Shown here: positions 9,027-20,468 of the stretch, one piece after another | Layout of the letters: every line of letters starts with the position of its first letter | Position numbering within the stretch: position 1 is the stretch's first letter | From: Lactifluus volemus | Taxonomy: Eukaryota > Basidiomycota > Agaricomycetes > Russulales > Russulaceae | Direction: 5' to 3' | Assembly: GCA_022376515.1 (NCBI GenBank) | Contig: WTXI01000037.1 | Coordinates: 1 to 64,000 of the forward strand | DNA: 64,000 nt | The notes under the pieces: model-generated | What the model was told of the DNA's origin: nothing | The model's database searches: none | What the model saw: the letters and a program-made list of their open reading frames with translations, nothing else | Position numbers and translations under genes: made by a program

Positions 9027-11400
9027 TTGTCAGGTGTCTGGATGATTGTCGATGTGTCGTCATCAATGTTCTCCACTTCTCTTCTTACTAGTACCCGTCT
9101 TCATAGCCACCTCCCCGCAGCAGCTCTCTGCTCCTTGTATTTTGATGTACGATAATCGGGTGGCCCGCACTTTGGTGCCTGAGGCCAGGAGAAATACAGA
9201 TCAAGGTTGTCTCGTTGCGTGTTATGGAGTGACATTTCGCCGGGACACAAAAGTTTATTCAAGACAAGAAAAACACGGAACGTAGAGGTAGCAGGTGGTC
9301 AAGGAGGAGGGGAAAATAACGAACTGAGGGCCATATCGCTCGCCTTACCACAAAGACTCCAACTCTAAGATTTAATGCTCATTATTTCACCAAATTGATG
9401 CGACATGGCTGCCTGTCCTGCACGAGTGCAAAGCCAGATTTCCCCTTCGGCAGCTGCGGGATCGCCCCGCTTAATCGATTGTCCAGGAGAGTGCGCATAA
9501 CCTGCATCGCGATGTATTGATGCGGTGACCAAGTGTTCGGAGCATGCCCCATTGCAGCCCATAATCGATGAAGTTCGTTTGGTAGGTGCCGTTGTAGCGT
9601 CGAAACGCCATGTTTCCCTTAGAGACGAAGCCAAAGTGTTGGTTGTGCAGAGGATGAGCCCATCGAGGTCCAGTAACACAATGCATTCCATGACTTACAA
9701 CGTCGGCTGGTCCACGAAACGAATAACCGCTCTAATTCTCCTTGGCTTTACCTGCTCGGGTTGGACCGATGTTTACTAGAACCAAGAGTCTCCGCCGCCT
9801 TTTTCAACCCAGCTCATGAGAAAATGAGCAGGTGACATACGACAAAACTGTAAGATCTCAGAGTCAGAGTCAACTTGCAACCAGTCGTATTCCATGCGAC
9901 TATAACTTGGCATAGCGTAGGATAGCTCGAGTCCGCTCGACCATGGTAGGATACTGCTCAGCTGGAATTGATCAAGTCACTTGGACGCACGCGCGGAAGG
10001 ATAACCAGAGGTTAGAGCCAAAATACTGGAATTGAGTATCGTGGTAGAGATGTAGGTGTGGGAACAATTCCCACTCAACACGACGGCACTTCATCTCGCC
10101 CTCTCGCCTTTACTTCCCTAATACTATCGCCTCTGGAAAATTTCCCATTTTATTTCTACGCCATAATCTACTCGGGTGTCCATGCCAGCAATTCCGCTTC
10201 GTGACGAACATCTCCGAGCTCGAGTCCTCGAGTCAGCGTGATCCATTAGGTCAGAACTTCTCCTCTGTCTTTCTTCCTTTTCCTCTTTTATCCTATCCGC
10301 AACACACCCACACCCACGTTGTCATTCGTTGCGATCTCATATGGACTACGATAGTGAGTCGTAATTCGTTTTGTCCTTGTGCTCCTTTCATTTCTCCCCT
10401 TGAAGGCCGTGACCCTCCCCTTTTGTGGAACTTCTTTGATGCCAGTGTGTGCCATATCTACCATGCCCCGAGGAGCGAAGTCTAATGGTACCCGGAACGA
10501 GCAGAATGCCATACGAACAGTGGCATCTTCCTGGAAATGAGCTAAGACGTTTATGAGTGAGTTGCCTTCTCCGTACTCCACACTGCCTCTGCGACCGCTT
10601 CTCTCAGATTTCCTGTGTCTGCGGTGTACTACGTAGGCTATGAGCCGGCCTGACCTGATGACAAATTCGTGACGATCATTCCAGCACTTACGCGACTACC
10701 ACCGACATGGGTCTCGACAATATCAACAAGAATGGACCGCTCAGGCTGCACTGGGGATGTACTGCCTCGAGCTCGTGAACGACCATTATTTCCCGCGAGT
10801 CCAAGTCAGCGAGTACTTCAAATTATTTGATTGTGTGTCGATTTGTGGATAGAATTACGTGTTAATATTTCGGGAGAGTACGTACAGCCCCATCCCTCCA
10901 CCTATGCCAAAACGATTTCTGTTGGGCGTCACTAATAGTAAGCGCTCTTGAGAACCATCCCTATCGCTGCTCATCGCGGTGGACTTTGCCTTCGATGTTC
11001 CTCTTCTCGGGGATATCGTATCGTTCGTTAATACACTTGTACTTTATACATGATACTTAATGATACTCAGCGTGGATGTTGGCCTCTATCGCTGCCAGAT
11101 GGGTGACCGTATACTTATGGGCTCATGCTGTGGTGCACGTGCATCATTTGACAGTGACATGCATGGATCGTGCGATATCAACCACACAGCCTCTCTGCGG
11201 TCCTCAGCTGAACTGTCAACGTCTCTGTCGAAGAGTTCTCTTTCTCGCAGGTACGTCCAGAATCCAGATCCCTCACTGCAATACCATTCTAAGCTAACTC
11301 CGTGCTTGCTAAGTCGAATTTCCAACGACTAGCAGTCACAGTCGACAGCCCCTCAGCTATCCATCTTCTCAAAGAATAGGAGTTACCAGCATCGTCCTCT
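9027..11400. other. spacer A to B
   Basis: No intact gene. The first ~350 bases are the 3' block with an AATACAGATCAAG motif. At about 9365-9780 lie minus-strand relic frames, including MECIVLLDLDGLIL and a GTAAGT donor. The palindrome is at 10058-10074. A minus-strand frame of 97 codons (10288-10581, EGNSLINVLAHFQED) is conserved in several other spacers. A likely 5'-leader intron runs 11251-11313 (GTACGTCC...CTAAC...AAG) before gene B. A TATA-like CTTTATACATG is near 11041. Confidence 0.55.
11251..11313 (+). other. probable intron in the 5' leader of gene B
   Basis: TTTCTCGCAG is followed by a strong donor GTACGT at 11251, a fungal branch-site consensus GCTAAC near 11293 and an AAG acceptor at 11311-11313, giving 63 bases. 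The same arrangement recurs before most genes of the array (for example 39273-39316 before G). There is no conserved long frame across it, so it is probably untranslated leader. Confidence 0.4.
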
Positions 11401-12902
11401 ATGCATCATCGGAAGGTGGTTTTTAATCAAAGAGGGTCAGGTACGTCTCAGGACCATGGGCTGCCACTGAAGAAATCACTCACTTGGATCAAGTAGGCCT
11501 CATTTCTTTCCCAGGCATTACAATCAGATCCCTCCCTGACAATGTCCTCCTCGACATCTTCGACTTCTGTCAAATGCCAGTATATGACTCCCCTCGATGG
11601 TGGCATCCACTGGTGCATGTATGCCGAATGTGGAGATACATTGTGTTTCAATCGCCGCTTCGTCTTCATTTGCAACTTGTATGCAATGCGGACACACCTG
11701 TGAAGAAGACTCTAGATGTCTGGCCACGTGGCTTTCCTATCGTCATAAACGAATGGAGATCGCGACTCCCTCTGAATGAAGATAACATTATTGCTGCACT
11801 TAAGCATCGCGATCGCGTGTCCGAAATCGATCTCGAAATAACAAATACTCTATTGAAGCGACTCGACAAAGTGATGAAGAAGCCATATCCAGTTTTGACA
11901 CATCTTAGCCTTCATATTTCGAAGTCAGCGACACCGGTGCTTCGTGATACCTTTTTGGGTGGATCTGCCCCGTGTCTCGAGTATCTCAAATTGACTAGTA
12001 TTCCATTTCCGGCACTACCAAAATTTCTTCCAATTTGCCATGAACTTGTCGATGTTGACCTCAGGAACATACCCAATACCGGTTACGTTTCACCCGAAGC
12101 TATGGCCACAGCCCTATCCGCGTTGACCAAGCTTAAAGAAGTTTCCATTGGATTCGAATCCACAGCTTCTCGTCCTGACTCAGCAAATAGCCCTCCATCT
12201 TCATTGACACGCGTTGTCCTCCCCGCTCTCAAAAATTTGTGGTTCTACGGCGCTAGCGAGTACTTTGAGCACTTTGTGGCTCGCATCGACACTCCTGCTA
12301 TTATTTCCGTCGACACACGGTTCTTCAATCAGCTCGATTTTGACATTCCACATTTCCTCCAGTTTATCAGTCGCACATATATCCCCGAGTCCTTCGAGGC
12401 AGCGGAGCTGTACTTTTACCAAAGAATCATCTACATCAACTGTGGTCATCCTGATCCACCAGGAGGGAAGGAATTTCGGGTTATTCTGTCTATCGCAATA
12501 TCGTGTCATGCGTTGGATTGGAAAGTTGCGTGTGTAGCTCAAATATGCGGCAAGATTTCGCCTTTCTTATCCAATGTAGAACGGCTTCTCATCGCCACCA
12601 GCCAGCTTGACGATGTAGTTTTTTCAGAATGGAAAGACTACGTGGATAACCCCCAATGGCTGGAGATCTTCCATGCATTTTCGGCTTTGCAGCACATGCA
12701 TATACCACCCAGACTGGGTCAGATTATTGCATCTGCGCTGCAGGAGCTCACTGAGGAAAGGGTCATGAACGCGTTGCCGATGCTACGCCATCTCTACCTT
12801 CCGCCCCCCTCTGCATCCACGCAGCAAGCAATACAGCCATTCATTTCCTCGCGCCAGCGTTCCAATCACCCTGTCACTGTCCATCTCACAGAAATGGACT
12901 GA
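11401..12902 (+). CDS. F-box/LRR-like protein, array gene B
   Basis: Exon 1 is 11401-11440 (MHHRKVVFNQRGS), the intron 11441-11496 and exon 2 11497-12902, giving 481 residues. A TTG-started frame at 11484 lies inside the intron and is not the real start. The F-box (RSLPDNVLLDIFDFCQM) is followed by a family-variable loop (PVYDSPRWWHPL). The beta-strand stretches differ from A mainly at hydrophobic-x-hydrophobic exposed positions (VDVDLRNIPN, LKEVSIGFEST, LKNLWFYGASEY). The region before the end is short (IATSQLDDVVFSEW). All other landmarks, including CGKISPFLSNVERL, are intact. Likely role as for A: substrate receptor of an SCF ligase. Confidence 0.85.
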
Positions 12903-15321
12903 TTGTCCGGTGTCTGGATTAATCTTGATGGGTCCTCATCAATGCTCTCCACTTCGCATTTTGCTAGTACCTGTCTTTATAACTGTTCCCCACCCCTCCC
13001 AGTGTTTATCACTTTCCCGCATCAGTTCTCTACTACTTCTTGTATTTTGATGTACGATAAACAGGCGGCACGCACTTTGGTGCCTCATGCGAAGGAGAGA
13101 TATAGACCAAGGTTTTTATTTCGTATTACAGCATGGACTGACGCCAGGGGGAGTCGGGAATAAACGCCGCCCATTGTTGCCAGTGGCTCAACTGGGCATG
13201 TAATATTCGGTAGATGATAGCCACGATGAACTACTTAGACATTTCACGAGAAATTTTGCAGCTCCTCTACGATACACTGCAGACGTTTTTCTGGGACACA
13301 AAGGTCTATTCAAGGTATGAGAAAATGGAGCGTAGAGGTAGCAGGTGGTCGAGGAGTAACGAACTGAAGCCCATGTTGCTCGCCTTACCACAGACACTTC
13401 AACTCCGAGTCTAAGCTCTAAGGTTCATCATCTTACCAAATTTGATACAATATGGCTGCCCGTCCTGCGCGAGTGCAAAGCCAGATTTCCCCTTTGGCAG
13501 CTATGGAATTGCCCCGCTTGATCCGTTGTCTGGGAGAACCCGCTGAGCGATGTCTTGATATGGTGGCCACGCACTCGGAGCATCTCCCATTGCAGCCCAG
13601 AATCGATGAAAGTTGTTGGTAAGTGCTGTTGAAGCGTCGAAACGCCGTTTTTACACAAGAGAAGAAGCTGGAAGCGTTGGTCGAGCGGAGATGAGCTCAT
13701 CAGAATGTCTGCTTCTCCATGGCTTTAACTGCTCAGCTTGGAGTCTCAGAGAGCTTTCAAGGTCTGGCGCCGGAGCTGTTACGCACATGGCGGCATGCGA
13801 CGTTTCCGTCGTCATCTCCGGCGTAGTACTCGCATTTCCGACACGGTCAGTTGAGCATTCGGATCACTGGGAGTTTGGTGACCTACTCTTTCTTTTATGC
13901 ATCTCATCGAAGCTCCAGGGAGCACCTGGTGGCTGTGACTCTTGATGAAATTTTAATTATGCTTCTTCTCTTTGCTCGGGTGCCGAAAAATGATGTTTGG
14001 TCGATAGGACGGGAGTTGCGGAAGTGAGATCGTGGTCGCGAGCCATTTGGAACAGCAGACCCTATGTGATGACGTGGGCTGCGGGACTTTGGAGATTGTA
14101 ACGGGGCGAGATCACACTGGCACACGGAGGGTCTGGGTGCAGGGACAGTGGTTTTCATTGTATTCCCCTGTAAAGGTGTAAGGAATCGGGCGGATGGCAA
14201 TGGGAGAGTACCGGCCGGGTTCGTCGGACGATTGGTGCAGAGCGCGGTAAATTGGGCCGGTCATCCCGGCCAGCTGCCAAACTGTCGCGCCTCGACCTAA
14301 CAACGCAATTACCTCTGCCCCGACCTGGTACAACTTGTCACCACCTGGGTATCCATGGCCAGCATTTCCACTTCGTGACGAGCGTCTCCTTGAGTCGACG
14401 CGATTCCCTTCAGCTCAAATCTCATATCTTTTTATTCCTTTTCCCCATTTTCTCTCGCCGTCACCATCGTTGGCCTCGTTTTTTCATGCACCTCCTCTTT
14501 TTTATGGCGCCTCTTCATGGGTGGTGATGGTGGTTTGTGGCATATTTAATGTCTCCCGAGAATGAAGGTCTAGTAGTGCTCGGATCGAGTAGAACGCCAC
14601 ACACAGTGGGGTCTGCGAAAATGACGATTGTGAGTGTGTTGCCTTTTTCGTATTCCACACCACCTCCATGACTGAACGCTCCTCTCAGATTCCAGCGCTT
14701 GAGGCGACCACTACTGGCACACATCTCAATAACATTAACTTGTTCGCGCTGTCAGGCGTAACTTACTAGCTCAGGCTCCATCAACTGAATGCTCACGCTA
14801 CACCTGGAATGTACTGCTCAATCTTTGATGTCTCCCGCCCTCGGCGAGCACGCGAACGACCTATTTGTCCCGCGATTCTAGTAAGCAAGTACTTCAAATT
14901 TTTTGACTGAGTGTCGACTTGTGGACAGAATTGCATGTTAATATTGCAGTAAAGATGGTTGTTGCTTATCGCTCGTTGCGGTGGACTCTGCCCTCGATGT
15001 TCCTCTTATCGGACACCTTTGTACCGTTCGTTACACTTGTAAATGATATATGATACTTAATGATACTCTGAGTGGATGTTGGCCCCTAGGTATCACGTGA
15101 CATTCACCAGCCCCTCAACGGCCTCAACCACGGCCCCTCTGCAGCCTTCGATGTTCCCTCAGCCGAACTGTCTCGCAGGTACGTCGAGAGCCTCTGACTG
15201 CAATAGTAGTCCAAGCTAACCCTGTGCTTGCTAAGTTCAATTTCGAACAACTGGCACAGTCGACAACCCATCAATATCTTCTCAACCGGCACGAACCAAA
15301 GTAGTGAAAGGACAGGTCATT
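12903..15321. other. spacer B to C (long type)
   Basis: This spacer belongs to a sub-type shared only with L-to-M (61159-63484). It carries a short conserved + strand frame (13691-13945, listed separately) and minus-strand relics near 14112-14333 (EVIALLGRGATVWQLAGM) and 14515-14724 (AFSHGGGVEYEKGN). The upstream part differs from other spacers: it lacks the GTGGGAA palindrome and reads CACGTGACATTCACC near 15092. No convincing complete gene. Confidence 0.5.
13691..13945 (+). CDS. hypothetical small ORF, conserved in a second spacer
   Basis: An ATG-started frame of 84 codons begins MSSSECLLLHGFNC and ends GAPGGCDS. The same frame with the same length, start and stop occurs at 61890-62144 in the sister spacer, with about ten residue changes and no indel. 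No domain is recognised. Both spacers are recent duplicates, so an open frame could survive by chance, and the minus strand of the second copy is also open. Treat as weak. Confidence 0.2.
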   Translation: MSSSECLLLHGFNCSAWSLRELSRSGAGAVTHMAACDVSVVISGVVLAFPTRSVEHSDHWEFGDLLFLLCISSKLQGAPGGCDS

Positions 15322-16820
15322 ATGCGTCATCAGAAGGCACATATTGATCAAAGACGACTGGGTACGTCTCGTGACCGTCATATAGGTCGCCGCTGAAGCA
15401 ATCACTCACTTGGATCGAGTTAGACCCGACTTCTTTCCCACGCGTGACAATCGGATCCTTCCCTGACAATGTCCTCCTCGACATCTTCGACTTCTGTCAA
15501 ATGCCTCTATACGACTCCCCTCGATGGTGGCATCCACTGGTGCATGTGTGCCGAAGGTGGAGATACATTGTGTTTCAATCACCCCTTCGTCTTCATTTGC
15601 GACTTCAATGGAATGCGAATACACCCGTGAAGGAGACGCTTGATGTCTGGCCCCGGGTCGTTCCTATCGTCATAAAGGAATCGAGATTGCAACTCCCTCT
15701 GAGGGGAGCTAACATTATTGCCGCACTCGAGCATCACGATCGCGTATCTGAAATCCATCTCACTATAACAAGTACTCTATTGAAGCGACTCAACAAAGCA
15801 ATGAAGAAGCCGTATCCAGTTTTGACACATCTTCGCCTTCGTTCTTCGATGTCTGCACCGGTGCTTCGCGATACCTTTTTGGGTGGATCTGCCCCGCGTC
15901 TCGAGGATCTCAACTTGGTTGGTATTCCATTCCCGGCACTACCAAAATTTCTTCCAGCTTGCCACGATCTTGGCTTTATTTACCTCACGAATATTCCCAA
16001 TACCGGTTACATTTCTCCCGAAGCTATGGCCACAGCCCTATCCGCGTTGACAAAGCTTAAATTCGTTCACATTGGATTCGAATCCCCAGCTTCTTCTCGT
16101 CCTGATCCAGCAAATAGACCTCCTTCTTCATTAACACGCGTTGTCCTCCCCGCTCTCACCCATTTCAAGTTTGAAGGCGCTTGCGAGTACTTTGAGCGTC
16201 TTGTGGCTCGGATCGACACTCCTATTATTACTTCCCTCGAGACATGGTTCTTCAATCAGCGATATTTTGACATTCCACATTTCCTCCAGTTTATCAGTCG
16301 CACCCAAATCCCAGGGTCCGTCGAGCAGGCGAAACTGTACTTTGAAGATAAAAGTGTCCTCATCCACTTTTGTCATCGTAATTGGATAGGATTTCGGTTC
16401 GGTCTGTATATCGGGATATCGCGCCCTGAGTTGGATTGGAATGTTGCGTGTGCAGCTCAAATATGCGGCAAGATGTCGCCTTTCTTATCCAATGTAGAAC
16501 GGCTTCTCATCAATGTCTATGGCTTTGGCAATATACTGCTTTCAAACTGGAGAGACTACGTGGATAACCCCCGATGGCTGGAGATCTTCCATGCATTTCC
16601 GGCTTTGCAGCACATGCAAATACCGCCCATACTGGGTGAGATTATTGCATCTGCGCTGCTAGAGCTCACTGGGGAAAGTGTCATGGACGCGTTGCCGATG
16701 CTACGCCATCTCTACCTTTCATCCCCCTCTGAATCCACCCAGCAGGCTATAGAGCCATTCATTTCCTCACGCCAGCGTTCCAATCTCCCTGTCACTGTCC
16801 ATCTCACAAGAATGCACTGA
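15322..16820 (+). CDS. F-box/LRR-like protein, array gene C
   Basis: Exon 1 is 15322-15361 (MRHQKAHIDQRRL), the intron 15362-15423 (62 bases, GTACGT...GTTAG) and exon 2 15424-16820, for 478 residues. The F-box reads GSFPDNVLLDIFDFCQM with loop PLYDSPRWWHPL. C is the most divergent member in the middle: the usual GHRDPPGGKEF is replaced by CHRNWIGFRFG, and the strand stretches read LGFIYLTNIPN, LTHFKFEGACEY and LLINVYGFGNILLSNW. SVEQAKLYFEDKSV and CGKMSPFLSNVERL remain. It is open throughout, so it is probably functional with a different binding face. Confidence 0.85.
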
Positions 16821-18945
16821 TTGTCATATTATTGTCGATGCGTCGTCATCAATGTTCTCCACTTCTCTTTTTGCTAGTACTTTATAGCCGCTCCTCACCC
16901 CTTCCTGTGATTGACACCTCCCCACAGCAGCTCTCTGCTGCTTCTTGTATTTTGATGTACGATAATCGGGTGGCCCACACTTTGGTGCCTGAGGCCAGGA
17001 GAAATACAGATCAATATTGTCGCTGCGTGTTATGGACTGACACCCGGGTGAGTCGGGCGGAAGGCGTCAACGCCGACACACTGGCCATGTAATATTGAAG
17101 TCATCCGCGAGAAATCTAGCTTCTCCTCTACAAACTCTACAGACATTTCTCCGGGACACAAAAGACAGGAAAAAGACGGAACGTAGAGGTAGCAGGTGGT
17201 CGAGGAGGAGAAAGTAAATGAACTGGGGCCCATATTGCTCGCCTCACTCCAACTCTAAGATCTAAGATTTAATGCTCATTATCTCACCAAATATAATGCA
17301 ACATGGCCGCCCGTCCTGCACGAGTGCAAAGCCAGATATCCTCTTCGGCAGCTGCGGGATCAATCCATTGTCCAGGAGAGTGCGCATAGCCTGCGGCATC
17401 GCGATATGTTGATGCGGTGGCTAAGAGTTCGGAGCATGCTCCATTGCAGCCCATAATCGATGAAGGTTGTTTGGTAGGTGCCATTGTAGCGTCGAAACGC
17501 CATGTTTCCACTAGAGAAGAAGCCAAAAGTGTAGGTCGAGCGGAGGATGAGCCCATCGAGGTCCAGTAACAGAATCCATTCCATGACTTACATCACAACA
17601 TCGGCCGGTCCACGAAACGAATAACCACTCTACTTCTCCATGGCTTTACCTGTTCGGGTTGGACCACTGTTTACTGGAACCAAGAGTCTCCGCAGCCTTT
17701 TTCAACCCAGTGAAATACGACGATCTCCAACCAATCCTATTCCGCGCGACTACAACTTGAACTTGGTATTAGCGTGAGATAGTAGCTCGAGTCTGCTCGA
17801 CCATGGTGGGATACCGCTCAGCCGGAATTGATTAACTCACTTGGACACGCGCGCGGAAGGATCCCCAGAGGTTAGAGCCAAAATACTAGAAATGAGTATC
17901 GTAGTTGTTCGCGATAGAAATGTACTCGGGGTCCTCAGTGCGTGGGAACAATTCCCGACCTTCATCTCGCCCACCGCCCTTGCTTCCCTAATACTACCAC
18001 CTCTGGAAATTCTCCCATTTTATGTCTACGTTATAATCTACTCGGGTGTCCATGCCAGCATTTCCACTTTGTGACGAACATCTCGGAGTCCTCGAGTCGG
18101 CGTGATCCCCTTCAAGCTATCAGGTCAGGTCAGATCTTCTCCTCAGTCTTGAGTGAGTCGTAATCTGCTCTGACCGTGTCACTGTGTGCCCATTTCTCCC
18201 TCCTGAGACGGAAACCCTCCTCCTTTGGTGGAATCTCTTTGATGCCAGCGTGTGGAATATCTACCCTGCCTCGAGGAACAAAGTCTAATGGTGCCCGGAA
18301 AGAGCAGAATGCCACACGAACAGTGGCATCTCCCTGAAAATGAGCCAAGACGTTTGTGAGTGAGTTGCCTTCTCCGTACTCCACACTACCTATGCGACCG
18401 CTTCTCTGAAATTTCCTGTCATTCCACCACTTATGCGACTGCCACCGACATGCGTCTCGATAACATCAACATGTTAATAGTCGGGAGAGTACGTACAGCC
18501 CTGTCCCTCCACCTATGCCATAACGATGGCTGTTGGGCGTAACTACTAGTAATAGTAAGCGCTCTCGAGAATCATCCCCATCGCCGCTCATTGCGGTGGA
18601 CTTTGCCTTCGATGTTCCTCTTCTCGGGGACATCTTTGTATCGTTTGTTAGTACACTTGTACTTTATACATGATACTTAATGATACTCAGAGTGGATGTT
18701 GGCCTCTATTGCTGCCAGAAATCGGATAAACGGTATTTTGATTTTTATGAGCGCTTGCGGTACACGTGCATCATGTGCCAGTGACATGCATGCATCGTGC
18801 GACCTCAACAACACAGCCTCTCTGCGGCCTCAAGTGAACCATCAACGCCTCTGTCGAATAGTTCTCTTTCTTGCGGGTACGTCCAGAATCCACTGCAATA
18901 GCAGTCTAAGCTAACTCTGTGCTTGGTAGGGTGGAATTTCGAATC
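16821..18945. other. spacer C to D
   Basis: No intact gene. It contains the 3' block (to about 17250), minus-strand relic frames at 17284-17584 (LLDLDGLILRSTYTFGFF; TTFIDYGLQW), a palindrome variant near 17941 (GTGGGAACAATTCCCGA), a minus-strand relic at 18130-18384 and a DUF6534-like relic near 18600. From about 17640 it closely matches 54450-55740 upstream of gene K. Confidence 0.5.
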
Positions 18946-20468
18946 ATGGGCCGGGGCAGTTACACTCGACAGCCCATTATCCGTCACCGGAAAGCACGTA
19001 TTAATCAAAAACGACCGGGTACGTCTCATGACCATAAGCCGCCGCTGAAGCCATCACTCATTTAGATCAAGGAGGCCCGAGTTCTTTCCCACGTGTGACA
19101 ATCGGATCCCTCCCTGACAATGTCCTCCTCGACATCTTCTGTCAAATACCCGTATACGGCTCCCCTCGATGGTGGCATGCACTGGTGCACGTATGCCGAA
19201 GGTGGAGATTCATTGTGTTTGAATCACCGATTCGTCTTGATTTGCAACTTGGATGCAACGCGAATACACCCGTGAAGAAGACGCTAGATGTCTGGCCACG
19301 CACCTTTCCTATCCTCATAAAGGAATCGAGATCGCGACTCCCTCTGAGTGGAGCTAACATTATTGCCGCACTCGAGCATCACGATCGCGTATCCGAAATC
19401 TATCTCTATACGTCAAGTACTGTATTGAAGCGACTCTACAGAGTGATGAAGAAGCCATATCCAGTTTTGACATATCTTCGCCTGTATATTTCAAATTCGA
19501 AGTCGGCACCGGTACTTCGCGATACCTTTCTCGGTGGATCTGCCCCGCGTCTCGAGTATCTGTACTTGAAGGGTATTCCATTCCCGGCACTACCAAAATT
19601 GCTTCCATTTTGCCATGATCTTGTCAATGTTCAACTCTGGAAGATACCCAATACCGGTTACGTTTCACCCGAAGCTATGGCCACGGCCCTATCCGCATTG
19701 ACCAAGCTTGAAGACTTCCTCATTCATTTCGAATCCCCAGCTTCTCGTCCTAATCCAACAAATAGACCTCCCTCTTCATTGACACGCGTTGTCCTCCCCT
19801 CTCTCACCAGTTTGGAGTTCCATGGAGCCAGCGAGTACTTTGAAGATCTTGTGGCTCGGATCAACACTCCTGCTATTATTACAGTCGAGACATCATTCTT
19901 CAATCAGCTCGATTTTGACATTCCACATTTCCTCCAGTTTATCAGTCGCACATGGATCCTCGGGTCCTTCAAGGATGCGACGCTGTACTTTGAAGAAAGG
20001 AACGTCTACATCCGCGTTGGTCATCGTGATCCACCGGGAGGGGAGGGATTTCGGATCGCTCTGTCTATCGCGATATCGTGTCATGCGTTGGATTGGCAGG
20101 TCGCGTGTCTAGCTCAAATATGCGGCAAGATTTCGCCTTTCTTATCCAATGTAGAACGGCTTCTCATCGCTACCAGACACCCAGTGTTTTCAGATTGGAA
20201 AGACTACGTGGATAACCCCCAATGGGTGGAGATCTTTCATGCATTTTCGGCCTTGCAGCACATGGAAATACCGCCCAGACTGGGTGGGATTATTGCATCT
20301 GCGCTGCAAGAGCTCATTGGGGAAAGGGTCATGGACGCGTTGCCGATGCTACGCCATCTCTACCTTCCACGTCCCTCTGAATCCACGCAGCAGGCTATAG
20401 AGCCATTCATTTCCTCACGCCAGCGTTGTAATCGCCCTGTCACTGTCCATCTCACACTAATGGACTGA
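18946..20468 (+). CDS. F-box/LRR-like protein, array gene D
   Basis: The usual inner start has become ATC (ATCCGTCACCGG), but an upstream in-frame ATG (MGRGSYTRQPI...) restores the start: exon 1 is 18946-19018. Two acceptors nine bases apart (TTTAG at 19065, GGAG at 19074) both keep the frame; with the second, exon 2 is 19075-20468 and the protein has 488 residues. The F-box is two residues shorter than in relatives (VLLDIFCQIPVYGS), a deletion in the loop helix. The strand stretches are close to those of gene E (LTYLRLYISNSKS, LVNVQLWKIPN). The segment before DWKDYVDN is very short (IATRHPVFS). Confidence 0.8.

Noticed and set aside
9046..9285. + strand frames directly after each F-box stop (SCILMYDNRVARTLVPEARRN)
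   Set aside because: Frame relation to the gene varies between units and the stretch has no start context or domain. Only in K does the F-box frame enter this sequence. Most likely 3' untranslated sequence.
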